A stretch of 64,000 bases of DNA from Streptomyces violens. GTDB taxonomy: Bacteria > Actinomycetota > Actinomycetes > Streptomycetales > Streptomycetaceae. The stretch covers positions 620,001 through 684,000 of the forward strand of contig NZ_JOBH01000002.1 in NCBI RefSeq assembly GCF_000717745.1, given 5' to 3'. Shown here one piece after another: positions 9,275 to 18,280 of the stretch. Position numbers and translations under genes: made by a program. Every line of letters starts with the position of its first letter. The stretch's first letter is position 1. The notes under the pieces were generated by a model, which was not told where the DNA came from, did no database searches, and was given only the letters and a program-made list of their open reading frames with translations.

Positions 9275-10270
9275 TCAGCTCTCGGCGGCGTCCTGGGCGG
9301 CCTGCTCCCGCTGCTCGCGTTCCTTCTTCTCGCGGAGCTTCTGGGCCGGGCTCTTGTGCACCTGCTGCTCCTCGGCGGGCGCGGACTGGCCACCGGGGCC
9401 GGTGTAGTCCTCGCCGTACGCGCCCTTGGCGGGCCGGCGGCGGCGCAGCGGCGGCTCGACGCCGTCCGCGAGGCGGCGGGCGGTGAGCAGGAAGCCGGTG
9501 TGGCCGATCATGCGGTGGTCGGGCCGGACGGCCAGGCCCTCGACGTGCCAGGTGCGGACCATGGTCTCCCAGGCCGACGGCTCGTTGAAGGTGCCGTGGT
9601 CGCGGATGGCCTCGACGGTGCGGGCCAGCTGCGTGGTCGTGGCGACGTACGCGCACAGGATGCCGCCGGGGACGAGCGCCTTGGATACGGCGTCCAGGCA
9701 CTCCCAGGGGGCGAGCATGTCCAGGATGACGCGGTCGACGTCGGTGTCGGAGAGGTTGTCCTGGAGGTCACCGACGGTAAGCGTCCAGGCGGGGTGCGGG
9801 CCCCCGAAGTACCGCTCGACGTTCTGGGTGGCGATCTCGGCGAAGTCGGCGCGCCGCTCGTAGCTGTGCAGCATGCCCTGGTCGCCGATGGCGCGCAGCA
9901 GGAAGCTGCTGAGCGACCCGGATCCCACTCCCGCCTCGACGACGCGGGCGCCGGGGAAGATGTCGGCCATCGCCAGGATCTGCCCCGCGTCCTTGGGGTA
10001 GACCACGGCGGCACCGCGGGGCATGGACAGGACGTAGTCGGGGAGCAGGGGGCGCAGCGCGAGGTAGGCGACGTTCCCGGTGGTACGGACAACACTGCCC
10101 TCGGGAGCGCCGATCAGCTCGTCGTGGGGGAAGGCTCCCTTGTGGGTGTGGAAGCTCTTCCCCGCTTCGAGCGTGAACGTGTAGTGGCGACCCTTGGGAT
10201 CGGTGAGCTGGACCTGGTCCCCGACCTTGAAGGGCCCGCGACGGCGGGCGGCACCGGTCGGTTCGGACAT
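9275..10270 (-). CDS. trmI: tRNA (adenine-58-N1)-methyltransferase TrmI
   Basis: The protein of 331 residues matches the TrmI family, which methylates N1 of adenosine 58 in the T-loop of tRNAs using SAM. A small N-terminal beta domain (KVGDQVQLTDPKGRHYTF) precedes the Rossmann-type methyltransferase with SAM motif VVEAGVGSGSLSSFLLRAIG, the acidic pair in HSYERRADFAEIA, and VDRVILDMLAPWE. The last 50 or so residues are a Lys/Arg/Glu/Gln-rich tail, typical of actinobacterial members. In actinobacteria trmI usually lies near the proteasome genes, as here. The next gene upstream on the same strand is the M50 protease gene, 135 bases away. Confidence 0.93.
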   Translation of the reverse strand: MSEPTGAARRRGPFKVGDQVQLTDPKGRHYTFTLEAGKSFHTHKGAFPHDELIGAPEGSVVRTTGNVAYLALRPLLPDYVLSMPRGAAVVYPKDAGQILAMADIFPGARVVEAGVGSGSLSSFLLRAIGDQGMLHSYERRADFAEIATQNVERYFGGPHPAWTLTVGDLQDNLSDTDVDRVILDMLAPWECLDAVSKALVPGGILCAYVATTTQLARTVEAIRDHGTFNEPSAWETMVRTWHVEGLAVRPDHRMIGHTGFLLTARRLADGVEPPLRRRRPAKGAYGEDYTGPGGQSAPAEEQQVHKSPAQKLREKKEREQREQAAQDAAES

Positions 10271-10405
10271 GTGACCAGCCTACCGGGCGTGGGGAGCGCT
10301 CCGTACCAGGGCAGGCAGTCGGCGCTGCGCTACGGGGGCGGTCGAACAGGCGCGGGCCCCCGGCTGGGGGTTACCCAGGAGGGAACGGCGGGAATCCCGG
10401 GGCGG

Positions 10406-11824
10406 TCAGGACGGGCGGGCCATTGCTGATACGAAGGCCTTTTCGACGTCGGCGGTGGAGAGGACGCCGTAGATCTCGCCGGTGTCCTCCACCACGAGGT
10501 ACTCGGTCGCGGGGGTGGCGCGGAGGTGGTCCAGGAGGTCCTCGCCGGCCAGCTCGGCCGGGACGCGCATGCCCTCCTTGAGGTCCTGGGCGAGGCCGCT
10601 GACCGCGACCCAGGGGCGGCGGTGTTCGGGGATGCCGACGATGGCGGCCTCGCGGACGACGGCGGTGGGGGTGCCGTGGCCGTCGACGACGACCAGGGCG
10701 CGGGCGCCCGCGTCGTTGGCCCGGCGCAGCGCCTCGGAGAGCGGCGTGTGCGACTCCACGGGGACGGCGCGCCGGGTGAGCGCACGGGCGCGGAGGTCCG
10801 GGAGGTGTGCGCGGAGCCGGGCCATGCGCAGGCTGTTGCCGGCGCCGGTCCAGATGATCGCGGCGAGGATCGCGGCGAGCAGGGCGTCGGTGAGGGAGTC
10901 GACGCCCCCGATGTCGGGGCGTTCGTTGCCCAGCGCCCCGGTGTGGGTGAGCAGCGGCAGTCCGATGAGGACGGCGACGGCGAGCGCGCGGCCGACCCAG
11001 GCGGCGGCGACGGTGCCGGTCATCGGCTTGCCCGTAATGGCCCAGACGACGGCGCGGAGCATCCGGCCGCCGTCGAGCGGGAGCCCGGGCAGCAGGTTGA
11101 AGATCGCGACGATGAGGTTGGAGATCATCAGGCCGGCGATCAGGACGCCGGGGACGGTGCCGGGCTCGACGAGGTACATCGCGCCGTAGAAGACACCGGC
11201 GAGCACGAGGGAGAGCAGCGGGCCCACGAAGGCGAGGACGAACTCGCGGCCGGGGGTCTCGGACTCCTTCTCGATCTCCGAGACGCCGCCGAAGAACTGG
11301 AGCTGGATACGGCGCACGGGGAGCTTGAAGCGGAGCGCGGCGACGGTGTGCGCCAGCTCGTGCACCAGGACGGAGGCGTAGAAGGCGACGGCGAAGAAGA
11401 GGGAGACGAGGTACCGGGCGCCGCCGAGCTCGGGCAGTACGCGTTCCAGCTGGCCGCCGAAGACCCAGGTGATGAGGGCCGCGACGAGGAACCAGCTGGG
11501 GGCGACGTACACGGGCACGCCGAAGGGCTTGCCCATGAGGATGCCGCCGCCGATGCCGCGGCGTCCGTTGGCGGCGCCGTCGACGGAGCCGGGCGTGGCG
11601 CCGCGCCGCGGCTTCTCGGACGCCGTACCAGTACCGCTACCGGTACCGGGCGTGTCGGCGTCCTCCCGTGGTGCTTCCGGGGCGCGCGGGGTGCCGCTCG
11701 GCTCGTCCGGCGCCCGTTCGGGCAGGCCCTTGCCGGCCTCCGGCCCCGCCTCCTGGGCGGTGTCCGGTGCGGTGGCGGACTCCTGGGCGTCCTGCGGGCC
11801 CTGCGGCTTCCCGCTCTCGTCCAC
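10406..11824 (-). CDS. Site-2 protease (M50) with C-terminal CBS pair
   Basis: The integral membrane zinc protease of 472 residues starts with a disordered acidic, Pro-rich stretch of about 90 residues. The membrane part carries the zinc motif HELAH (about residue 153) and the second metal motif NLLPGLPLDGG. Two CBS domains occupy roughly residues 350-470 and may sense an adenine nucleotide. Such proteases cleave transmembrane substrates such as anti-sigma factors; the substrate here is unknown. I chose GTG 11824 because GAGGGG precedes it by six bases. Divergent from the RecB-like gene. Confidence 0.88.
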   Translation of the reverse strand: MDESGKPQGPQDAQESATAPDTAQEAGPEAGKGLPERAPDEPSGTPRAPEAPREDADTPGTGSGTGTASEKPRRGATPGSVDGAANGRRGIGGGILMGKPFGVPVYVAPSWFLVAALITWVFGGQLERVLPELGGARYLVSLFFAVAFYASVLVHELAHTVAALRFKLPVRRIQLQFFGGVSEIEKESETPGREFVLAFVGPLLSLVLAGVFYGAMYLVEPGTVPGVLIAGLMISNLIVAIFNLLPGLPLDGGRMLRAVVWAITGKPMTGTVAAAWVGRALAVAVLIGLPLLTHTGALGNERPDIGGVDSLTDALLAAILAAIIWTGAGNSLRMARLRAHLPDLRARALTRRAVPVESHTPLSEALRRANDAGARALVVVDGHGTPTAVVREAAIVGIPEHRRPWVAVSGLAQDLKEGMRVPAELAGEDLLDHLRATPATEYLVVEDTGEIYGVLSTADVEKAFVSAMARPS

Positions 11825-11960
11825 GGCGTCCCCTCGTCGGTGTACGGCCTTCGCTCCTGACCGGCCTGTCCGGTCCGATACCACGATCATGCAGGGCGAA
11901 GCGGTCCGCCGTCGATGGTATGCGGAGGGTTGTCAGTGGCGGGCCGTAGGGTCTAGGGCT

Positions 11961-12941
11961 ATGGACACGAGCACCGAGAAGGCCGTACGGGCCGCGCCTG
12001 CTCCGGCGCGCCCGGTGGCGCTGTCGCCCTCCCGCGCGAGCGATTTCCTGCAGTGCCCGCTGCTGTACCGCTTCCGGGTGATCGACAAGCTGCCGGAGAA
12101 GCCCAGCGAGGCGGCCACCCGGGGCACGGTGGTGCACGCGGTCCTGGAGCGGCTCTTCGACGCGCCGGCGGCGGAGCGCACGGCGCCGAGCGCGCGGTCC
12201 ATGGTGCCGGGCGAGTGGAAGAAGCTGTTGGAGAAGCGGCCGGAGCTGGCGGAGCTGTTCGCGGACGATCCGGAGGGCAAGCGGCTGGCGCGCTGGCTGG
12301 CGGACGCCGAGGCGCTGGTGGAGCGGTGGTTCACGCTGGAGGACCCGACGCGCCTGGAGCCGGCCGACCGCGAGCTGTACGTGGAGACGGTGCTGGAGTC
12401 GGGGCTGCGGCTGCGCGGCTTCATCGACCGGGTGGACGTGGCGCCGACGGGCGAGGTGCGGCTGGTCGACTACAAGACGGGCAAGGCGCCCCGCCCGGAG
12501 TACAGCGAGGGCGCGCTGTTCCAGATGAAGTTCTACGCGCTGGTGCTCTGGCGGCTGCGCGGGCTGGTGCCGCGCCGGCTGCAGCTGGTGTATCTGGGCA
12601 GCGGTGACGTGTTGACGTACGACCCCTCCGAGGCGGATCTGCGGGGCGTGGAGCGCAAGCTGCTGGCGCTGTGGGACGCGATCCAGAAGGCGACGGACTC
12701 GGGCGACTGGCGGCCGCGCCCGTCGAAGCTGTGCAACTGGTGCGATCACCGTGCGGTGTGTCCGGAGTTCGGAGGCACTCCCCCGCCGTATCCGCTGGTG
12801 CCGGGCGCGGAGGCCGCGGAGCCGGTGCTGCCGGGCCCGGAGGCCGCGGAGCGGGCGCTGCCGGTGATCCCCGGACCGCCCTCCGGACCGGACGCGGCAG
12901 GGCAGAATGGGGCAGCAGGCCAATCGAAGGAGAGTTCGTGA
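11961..12941 (+). CDS. RecB-family PD-(D/E)XK exonuclease with Fe-S cluster motif
   Basis: The 326-residue protein has the nuclease core GFIDRVDVAPTGEVRLVDYK followed by TGKAP, with D and DYK forming the PD-(D/E)XK metal site. Cysteines C32 (DFLQCPLLY) and C258, C261, C267 (CNWC and five residues later C) form the AddB/Cas4-type [4Fe-4S] arrangement. It is probably a DNA end-processing exonuclease. There is no helicase partner next to it. The Pro/Ala-rich tail of about 55 residues is probably disordered. The ATG lies only nine bases after a possible TAGGGT -10 box, so the message may be leaderless. It overlaps the next gene by four bases (GTGA). Confidence 0.9.
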   Translation: MDTSTEKAVRAAPAPARPVALSPSRASDFLQCPLLYRFRVIDKLPEKPSEAATRGTVVHAVLERLFDAPAAERTAPSARSMVPGEWKKLLEKRPELAELFADDPEGKRLARWLADAEALVERWFTLEDPTRLEPADRELYVETVLESGLRLRGFIDRVDVAPTGEVRLVDYKTGKAPRPEYSEGALFQMKFYALVLWRLRGLVPRRLQLVYLGSGDVLTYDPSEADLRGVERKLLALWDAIQKATDSGDWRPRPSKLCNWCDHRAVCPEFGGTPPPYPLVPGAEAAEPVLPGPEAAERALPVIPGPPSGPDAAGQNGAAGQSKESS

Positions 12942-13609
12942 CTATCCGCGTCCTGCTGGTCGACGACCAGCCGCTGCTGCGTACCGGCTTCCGGATGATC
13001 CTGGAGGCCGAGCAGGACCTCGCGGTCGTCGGCGAGGCCGGTGACGGCATGCAGGCGCTGGATCAGGTGCGGGCGCTGCAGCCCGATGTGGTGCTGATGG
13101 ACATCCGTATGCCGCGGATGGACGGGGTGGAGGCGACCCGCCGGATCACGGGCCCGGCGAAGGACGGCCCGGCGAAGGTCCTGGTGCTGACGACGTTCGA
13201 TCTGGACGAGTACGTCGTGGAGGCGCTGCGGGCCGGCGCCAGCGGCTTCCTGCTCAAGGACGCCCCGGCGAACGAGCTGGTGCAGGCGATCCGCGTCGTG
13301 GCGGCGGGTGAGGCGATGCTCGCGCCGAGCATCACGCGCCGGCTGCTGGACAAGTACGCGACGCATCTGCCGTCGGGCGAGGAGCCGGTGCCGGACGCGC
13401 TCGGCACGCTCACCGAGCGCGAGGTGGAGGTGCTGAAGCTGGTCGCGCGGGGCCTGTCGAACGCGGAGATCGCGGCGGACCTGTTCGTGAGCGAGACGAC
13501 GGTGAAGACGCATGTGGGCCATGTGCTGACGAAGCTGGGCCTGCGGGACCGGGTGCAGGCCGCGGTGTACGCGTACGAGAGCGGACTGGTGCGCCCCGGC
13601 GCGCAGTAG
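12938..13609 (+). CDS. NarL/FixJ-family response regulator
   Basis: This protein of 223 residues has a receiver domain (residues 1-120) with D9 and D10, phosphoacceptor D55 in VVLMDIRMPRMDG, T84/T85 and the lysine in FLLKDAP. A LuxR-type helix-turn-helix follows (TLTEREVEVLKLVARGLSNA, then SETTVKTHVGHVLTKLGL). The GTG start overlaps the stop of the RecB-like gene as GTGA, with GAAGGAGA in front, so the two are translationally coupled. No histidine kinase gene adjoins it, so its partner must lie elsewhere or be absent. A strong terminator follows. Confidence 0.93.
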   Translation: MTIRVLLVDDQPLLRTGFRMILEAEQDLAVVGEAGDGMQALDQVRALQPDVVLMDIRMPRMDGVEATRRITGPAKDGPAKVLVLTTFDLDEYVVEALRAGASGFLLKDAPANELVQAIRVVAAGEAMLAPSITRRLLDKYATHLPSGEEPVPDALGTLTEREVEVLKLVARGLSNAEIAADLFVSETTVKTHVGHVLTKLGLRDRVQAAVYAYESGLVRPGAQ

Positions 13610-13630
13610 GCGCCGGGGCGCCACGGAAGA

Positions 13631-13674
13631 ACGGGGAAGGCCCGGCGCGATCACTCGCGCCGGGCCTTCCCCGT
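13631..13674. terminator. Very strong bidirectional terminator
   Basis: A perfect 20-base-pair stem (13631-13650 with 13655-13674) has a four-base loop TCAC. It lies between the convergent response regulator and lipoprotein genes. Confidence 0.9.
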
Positions 13675-13695
13675 GCCGTTGAGGCCGGAGGCCGT

Positions 13696-15282
13696 TTACT
13701 CCTCCGCGCTCTTGCTGATCTCCCAGAAGCGGAAGACCGTCGAGGAGTCCAGCGTCCACTCCAGGCCGGAGACGGTGTCCCGGGCGACGGCGTACTGCTT
13801 GCCCTGCCACAGCGGGAGCAGGGGCAGTTCGTCGGCGACGATCTGCTGCACCTCGCGGTAGTCCTTCTTGGTGGCGCCGCGGTCGGGCTCGGCGGCGGTC
13901 CTCGGCAGCAGGCTGCCGGTGATGCGCGACGAGTCGAAGCCGTTGTTCAGGACGTTGCCCTTGCCGAAGAAGGGCTGGGTGAAGTTGTCGGGGTCCGGGT
14001 AGTCCGGGACCCAGCCCTTGACGTACACGCCGTACTTGCCGGCGGCGACGCCCTTCTCGTAGTCCTCGAACGGCACGCTCTTGACCTTGGCGTCGAAGAG
14101 GCCGCTGGCGTTGAGCTGCTGGGCGAGTTCCTGGAGCGCCGCGTCGGTGTCGGGGCCGTAGCGGGTCGGGGTGGACCAGAGGGTGACCTTCGCCTTGCCC
14201 TGGACGCCGGCGGAGCGCAGCGCCGCCTCGGCCTTGTCGCGCTGCGGGCGGGAGCCGTAGGTGTCGAAGAAGGCCGTGGTGTGGCCGGTGATGCCGGCCG
14301 GGACGATGGAGAAGAGCGGCTCGACGGTGCGCTGGTAGACGTCGCGGACCAGGGAGGCGCGGTCGATGGTGTACGCCATGGCCTTGCGGACGCCGAGCTT
14401 GCCGACGACCGGGTCCTTCGTGTTGAAGACCAGGTGCATGACCTCGGCGCTGTCGCCCTCGACGACCTGGGTGCGGCCGCTGTCGACGGCGTGGTCCAGG
14501 TCGGCGATGTCCTTGTTGGCGAGGCCGCGGTAGGCCAGGTCGATCTTCCCGTCCTGGACGGCGTGCTTCAGTTCCGTCTGGGAGTCGAAGAACTTCATGG
14601 TCATGCCGGAGTTCTTGACCTTGGCGGGGCCCTTGTAGGAGCCGTTGACGGAGAAGACGGCCTGCTTGTCGTCGTAGCTGCCGAGCTTGTAGACGCCGGA
14701 GCCGACCGCCTTGCCGTCGGTGCGGAGCTTGTCGGCCGGGTATTCCTTGCTGTCGACGATGGAGCCGGCGCCGGAAGCGATCTTCATGGGGAAGGTCGCG
14801 TCGGGCGTCTTGAGGTGGAAGACGACGGTCTTCTCGTCGGGCGTGTCGATCTTGTCGAGCCCGGCGAGCATGACGGCGGGGCCGTTCTTGTCGTTGATCC
14901 GCAGGGTGCGGTCGAAGGAGAACTTCACGTCCTTGGACGTGAGGGCGTCCCCGTTGCTGAACTTCAGGCCGTCCTTCAGCTTGCAGCGGTAGACCTTGCT
15001 GCTGGTGTCGGTGAAGGTGCAGCTCTTGGCGGCTTCCGGCTGGGGGGTGGTGCCGCCCTTGGGGAAGCTGATCAGGGACTGGAAGACGTTGTTGAACAGC
15101 AGCCAGGAGCCGGGGTCGTAGCCGGACGCCGGGTCGATCGACTGGATCTTGTCCGTCATGCCCATGACCACGGGTTCACCGACCCCGGCACCCTCGTCGT
15201 CGCCCGAGCCGCAGCCTGCCAGCAGGGCTGCGGCCAGCCCCGCACACAAGGGGGCGGCGAGCAGCTGGTCACGTTTCCTCAC
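13696..15282 (-). CDS. Peptide/nickel-type ABC transporter substrate-binding lipoprotein (family 5), copy 1
   Basis: The lipoprotein of 528 residues starts with a signal peptide whose lipobox LLAGC puts the lipid-bearing cysteine at C24, so it is tethered outside the membrane. The body is a solute-binding protein family 5 (DppA/OppA-like) sequence, with DGLKFSNGDALTSKDVKFSF and the C-terminal DELPLLPLWQGKQYAVARD. I chose GTG 15282 because TGAGGAA precedes it by eight bases. No permease or ATPase gene is adjacent. A paralogue lies immediately upstream (15414-17021), sharing LPLWQGKQY and SNGD motifs. Ligand unknown, likely oligopeptide. Confidence 0.92.
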   Translation of the reverse strand: MRKRDQLLAAPLCAGLAAALLAGCGSGDDEGAGVGEPVVMGMTDKIQSIDPASGYDPGSWLLFNNVFQSLISFPKGGTTPQPEAAKSCTFTDTSSKVYRCKLKDGLKFSNGDALTSKDVKFSFDRTLRINDKNGPAVMLAGLDKIDTPDEKTVVFHLKTPDATFPMKIASGAGSIVDSKEYPADKLRTDGKAVGSGVYKLGSYDDKQAVFSVNGSYKGPAKVKNSGMTMKFFDSQTELKHAVQDGKIDLAYRGLANKDIADLDHAVDSGRTQVVEGDSAEVMHLVFNTKDPVVGKLGVRKAMAYTIDRASLVRDVYQRTVEPLFSIVPAGITGHTTAFFDTYGSRPQRDKAEAALRSAGVQGKAKVTLWSTPTRYGPDTDAALQELAQQLNASGLFDAKVKSVPFEDYEKGVAAGKYGVYVKGWVPDYPDPDNFTQPFFGKGNVLNNGFDSSRITGSLLPRTAAEPDRGATKKDYREVQQIVADELPLLPLWQGKQYAVARDTVSGLEWTLDSSTVFRFWEISKSAEE

Positions 15283-15364
15283 GTGCGCGTTCCTCACAGT
15301 TGGTGTCGCGGTTGCCTGCCGACGAGGCCGTCGGCCGATGAGCGGGGAACCCGCTCTGCGGGCC

Positions 15365-15401
15365 GGCCGGCCGGTGCCCGTGGTGCGGGCGCCGGCCGGC
15401 C
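15365..15401 (-). terminator. Hairpin between the two lipoprotein genes
   Basis: A 16-base-pair GC stem with one wobble pair (15365-15380 with 15386-15401) and a five-base loop starts 12 bases after the stop codon of the upstream lipoprotein gene. The two paralogues are therefore probably not one transcript. Confidence 0.65.
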
Positions 15402-15413
15402 GTTGCTCGGGCG

Positions 15414-17021
15414 TCAGTCGGCGACGCCGCGGCCCAGTTCCCAGATCTGCAGCGCGGAGGAGGAGTTGAGCGCCCACTCCACGCCGGTGATGTCGTCACG
15501 CGCGGCGACGTACTGCTTGCCCTGCCACAGGGGAAGGACCGGAACGTCGTCGGCCACGATGTTCTGCGCCTGCTTGAAGCTGCCGGCGGCGGCGTTGCGG
15601 TCGGTCTGCTGACGCGTGGCCGGGATCAGCTGGTCCTCGATCCGGTGGTTCCGGTAGGGGGAGCCGAGGAAGTTGCCCTTTCCTATGAAGGGCGCGAGGT
15701 AGTTGTCGGCGTCCGGGATGTCGGCGTACCAGCCCATGCCCCAGGCCGGGTACTCGCCCTTGGCGGAGTCCTCGCGGAAGGTCTGCCAGCTGTCCACGCC
15801 CTTGAGGGTCACGTCGAAGACGCCGTCCTTGTTCAACTGCTTCTGCAGCTCCTTGAACTCGTCCTCGGTGATCGAACCGTAGTGGTTCTTCGTGTAGGCG
15901 AGGGTCAGCTTCACGGGGGCGTTGATGCCCGCGCGCTCCAGGATGCGCTTGGCCTCGGCGGGGTCGGGGTTGCCGTACTTGCTGAAGAAGGAATTGATGT
16001 GGCCGGTGAGGCCGGTCGGCACCAGGGAGTACAGCGGGTCGCCGGTGTGCGCGTACACGTCGCGGACCAGTGCCGAACGGTCCACCATCTGCGCGATGGC
16101 CTGACGTACCGCCTTGTTGCGGACGGCGGGCGCTTCGGTGTTGAAGGCAAGGTAGCGGATCTCCTGGCCGGGCATCTCCGTGAGGGAGACATGGGAGCTC
16201 CGGGCGTTCTCCAGGCCCTGCACCTGATGCGGCGACAGGCTGCGGTTCATCAGGTCGATGTCGCCCTTGCGCAGCGCCTTCTCCATGGCCTCGGAGTCGG
16301 GGAAGAACCGCATCTCGACCTTGTCGTTCTGCGGCTCGATGCTCCCCTTGTAGCCGGGGTTGCGGGTGAAGACGGCCTTGGTGACGCGGTTGCCGCTGTG
16401 CTCGGCCTCGAGCTGGTACGGGCCGGAGCCGACCAGGTCGAAGCCCTTGTAGAGGGCGTTGCGGGGGTAGACCTTGTGGTCGACGATCGCGGCGGCGGGG
16501 GTGGCGAGCTTCTGCGGGAAGGTGGCGTCGGGCTTCTTGAGGTGGAAGACCACCTCGTGCTTCCCGGCCGTCTCGACGGTGTCGACGTTGTCCATGAGGG
16601 ACACCGGGCCGTTGGCGTAGTTGATGCGCAGCATCCGCTCGACGGAGAACTTCACGTCGGTGGCGGTGAGGGGGTCGCCGTTGCTGAACTCCAGGCCGTC
16701 CCGCAGGGTGCAGCGGTACTGCTCGTTCTGGGTGTCGCGGAAGCCGCACGAGCGGGCCGCCTCGGGGACCGGTGCGTTACCGGTACGGGGCAGCCGCATC
16801 AGGGTCTGGAAGGTGCCGCGCAGCACGTTCCAGGCGCCGACGTCGTAGGTCTGCACGGGGTCGAAGGGGGCCGGGGCCGCCTTGGACGCCTCGATGGTGT
16901 CGGTGGTCCCCACGACGATCGCTCTACCGTCCCCGTCCGCACTGTCGCCGCTTCCGCAGGCTGCCAGTGCGGGAGCGAGCAGACCGGCCAGGACCGGCAG
17001 CACCAAGGTCGTGCGATTCAT
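15414..17021 (-). CDS. Peptide/nickel-type ABC transporter substrate-binding lipoprotein (family 5), copy 2
   Basis: The 535-residue precursor has a signal peptide ending in the lipobox LAAC, with the lipidated cysteine at C22. The mature part is a family 5 solute-binding protein: DGLEFSNGDPLTATDVKFSV, NPGYKG, and near the end DDVPVLPLWQGKQYVAARD. The similarity to the gene at 13696-15282 in length, motif order and C-terminus points to a tandem duplication with clear later divergence. As with its neighbour, no permease or ATPase gene is nearby. Start ATG 17021 is preceded by AAGGAA. Ligand unknown. Confidence 0.92.
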   Translation of the reverse strand: MNRTTLVLPVLAGLLAPALAACGSGDSADGDGRAIVVGTTDTIEASKAAPAPFDPVQTYDVGAWNVLRGTFQTLMRLPRTGNAPVPEAARSCGFRDTQNEQYRCTLRDGLEFSNGDPLTATDVKFSVERMLRINYANGPVSLMDNVDTVETAGKHEVVFHLKKPDATFPQKLATPAAAIVDHKVYPRNALYKGFDLVGSGPYQLEAEHSGNRVTKAVFTRNPGYKGSIEPQNDKVEMRFFPDSEAMEKALRKGDIDLMNRSLSPHQVQGLENARSSHVSLTEMPGQEIRYLAFNTEAPAVRNKAVRQAIAQMVDRSALVRDVYAHTGDPLYSLVPTGLTGHINSFFSKYGNPDPAEAKRILERAGINAPVKLTLAYTKNHYGSITEDEFKELQKQLNKDGVFDVTLKGVDSWQTFREDSAKGEYPAWGMGWYADIPDADNYLAPFIGKGNFLGSPYRNHRIEDQLIPATRQQTDRNAAAGSFKQAQNIVADDVPVLPLWQGKQYVAARDDITGVEWALNSSSALQIWELGRGVAD

Positions 17022-17406
17022 CGTCGGCAGGTTCCTTATCAGCGCAGAGGTGTTGCTCGCGTCGACATTAGTAGGAACGGTCTGCGGGTCCGTGACACAG
17101 CAGAGTTGAGCGCATATCACGCCCAGATAACGCTCATGGGGTGACCGATATCCGGACACTGGAACGATTCGTACGTCGATTGACCAATGCGGACACTTAA
17201 CCCCGCCCAACCCCCCTCACCACCCCCATGGAGCACCCTTCACCCCACTTGTCGATGGCCCGGCGCGTGATAAACGTCACGGATTCCAATGCAACCGGTG
17301 ACATGAGAATTCAGCACCGGTATTCGTCACGGAAAATGAGCGGACCACTCCTCAGCGTCCCTTCCGACCCCGTTCGGCCTTTCTCACCACAACGCTCAGT
17401 GCACGG
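17022..17406. other. Intergenic stretch upstream of a lipoprotein gene
   Basis: This 385-base stretch is AT-richer than its surroundings and must hold the promoter of the lipoprotein gene starting at 17021. The octamer CGGACACT occurs twice, close together, on the plus strand at about 17153-17200. I see no convincing gene, no clear -35/-10 pair and no strong hairpin. Confidence 0.4.
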
Positions 17407-18108
17407 TCATCGTTTTTCCGTGATGAGGGCCCGCAGAAAAGGCAGATCGACCTCTTCCAGCGACGGTACGACCGTCCGCGTCGGGGCCGGCTCGATCGGC
17501 AGCACCGACGGCACGGCGACCACCCGGCAGCCGGCCGCCTCGGCCGCCGTCACGCCCGTCACGGTGTCCTCCACGACCGCGCAGCGCGCCGGTTCCACGC
17601 CGAGCCGGGCGGCGGCGGTCAGATACGGGTCCGGGTGCGGCTTGGTGCGCGCCAGGTCGTCGCCGGCGAGGGTGAGATGGAAGTGCTCGGCACCCAGCGA
17701 GTCCAGCATGCGGTCGATGATGTCGCGGTGCGAGGCGGAGACCAGCGCGGTGGGCACCTGATGGGCCGCCAGCTCGGCCAGCAGCCTGCGGGCGCCCGGC
17801 ATCAGCGGCACTCCCCCCGCGATCCGGGCGGTGAAACGGGCGTTGAGCAGCGTGGTCAGCTCCGCGAGCGCGATCGTCGCGCCGGTGGCCTGGATCAGGT
17901 ACGAGGCGCTGCGGGTCATCGGCCCGCCGACCACCACTTGGCGGTGCGCTTCGTCCAGTACGTACCCCAGGTCGGCGAAGACCTCGGCCTCCACCTCCCA
18001 CCAGAAGCCTTCGGTGTCGACGAGGGTGCCGTCCAGATCGAGAAAGACGGCCTGGAGGGTGGAGCCTTCGGCCGTTCGAGTGCCGACGGCGGGGATGCTG
18101 CTGGTCAT
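17407..18108 (-). CDS. HAD-superfamily phosphatase (beta-phosphoglucomutase/phosphatase-like)
   Basis: The protein of 233 residues has motif I FLDLDGTLVDTE (nucleophile D24, acid/base D26), motif II TALVSASHRD, the lysine of motif III in ARTKPHPDPY and motif IV VVEDTVTGVTAAEAAG. The helical cap between residues 35 and 105 places it in subfamily I, which includes phosphoglycolate, sugar-phosphate and beta-phosphoglucomutase-like enzymes. A cytoplasmic phosphatase is likely; the substrate cannot be told. It follows metH on the same strand, but a hairpin with a T-run separates them. Confidence 0.9.
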   Translation of the reverse strand: MTSSIPAVGTRTAEGSTLQAVFLDLDGTLVDTEGFWWEVEAEVFADLGYVLDEAHRQVVVGGPMTRSASYLIQATGATIALAELTTLLNARFTARIAGGVPLMPGARRLLAELAAHQVPTALVSASHRDIIDRMLDSLGAEHFHLTLAGDDLARTKPHPDPYLTAAARLGVEPARCAVVEDTVTGVTAAEAAGCRVVAVPSVLPIEPAPTRTVVPSLEEVDLPFLRALITEKR

Positions 18109-18148
18109 CCGTACACCTCCGTTGCAGGGGTCCCCGGAGGGACAAAAG

Positions 18149-18184
18149 GGCCGGCCGCCTCCCCTGCGGGGAAGACGACCGGCC
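18149..18184 (-). terminator. Terminator of metH
   Basis: On the minus strand, GGCCGG and CCGGCC arms enclose an inner TCCCC/GGGGA stem, and the hairpin is followed by CTTTTG. This is one of the few hairpins here with a T-tract. Confidence 0.65.
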
Positions 18185-18280
18185 GCTACCGGACCGATAA
18201 GTGTACGACTGTGCCGGTCCGTACGCTCTCGTCCGCGACCGGAAGCCCGGCTTCGGGCCCCGGCCGCGGCAAAGAGCGCC

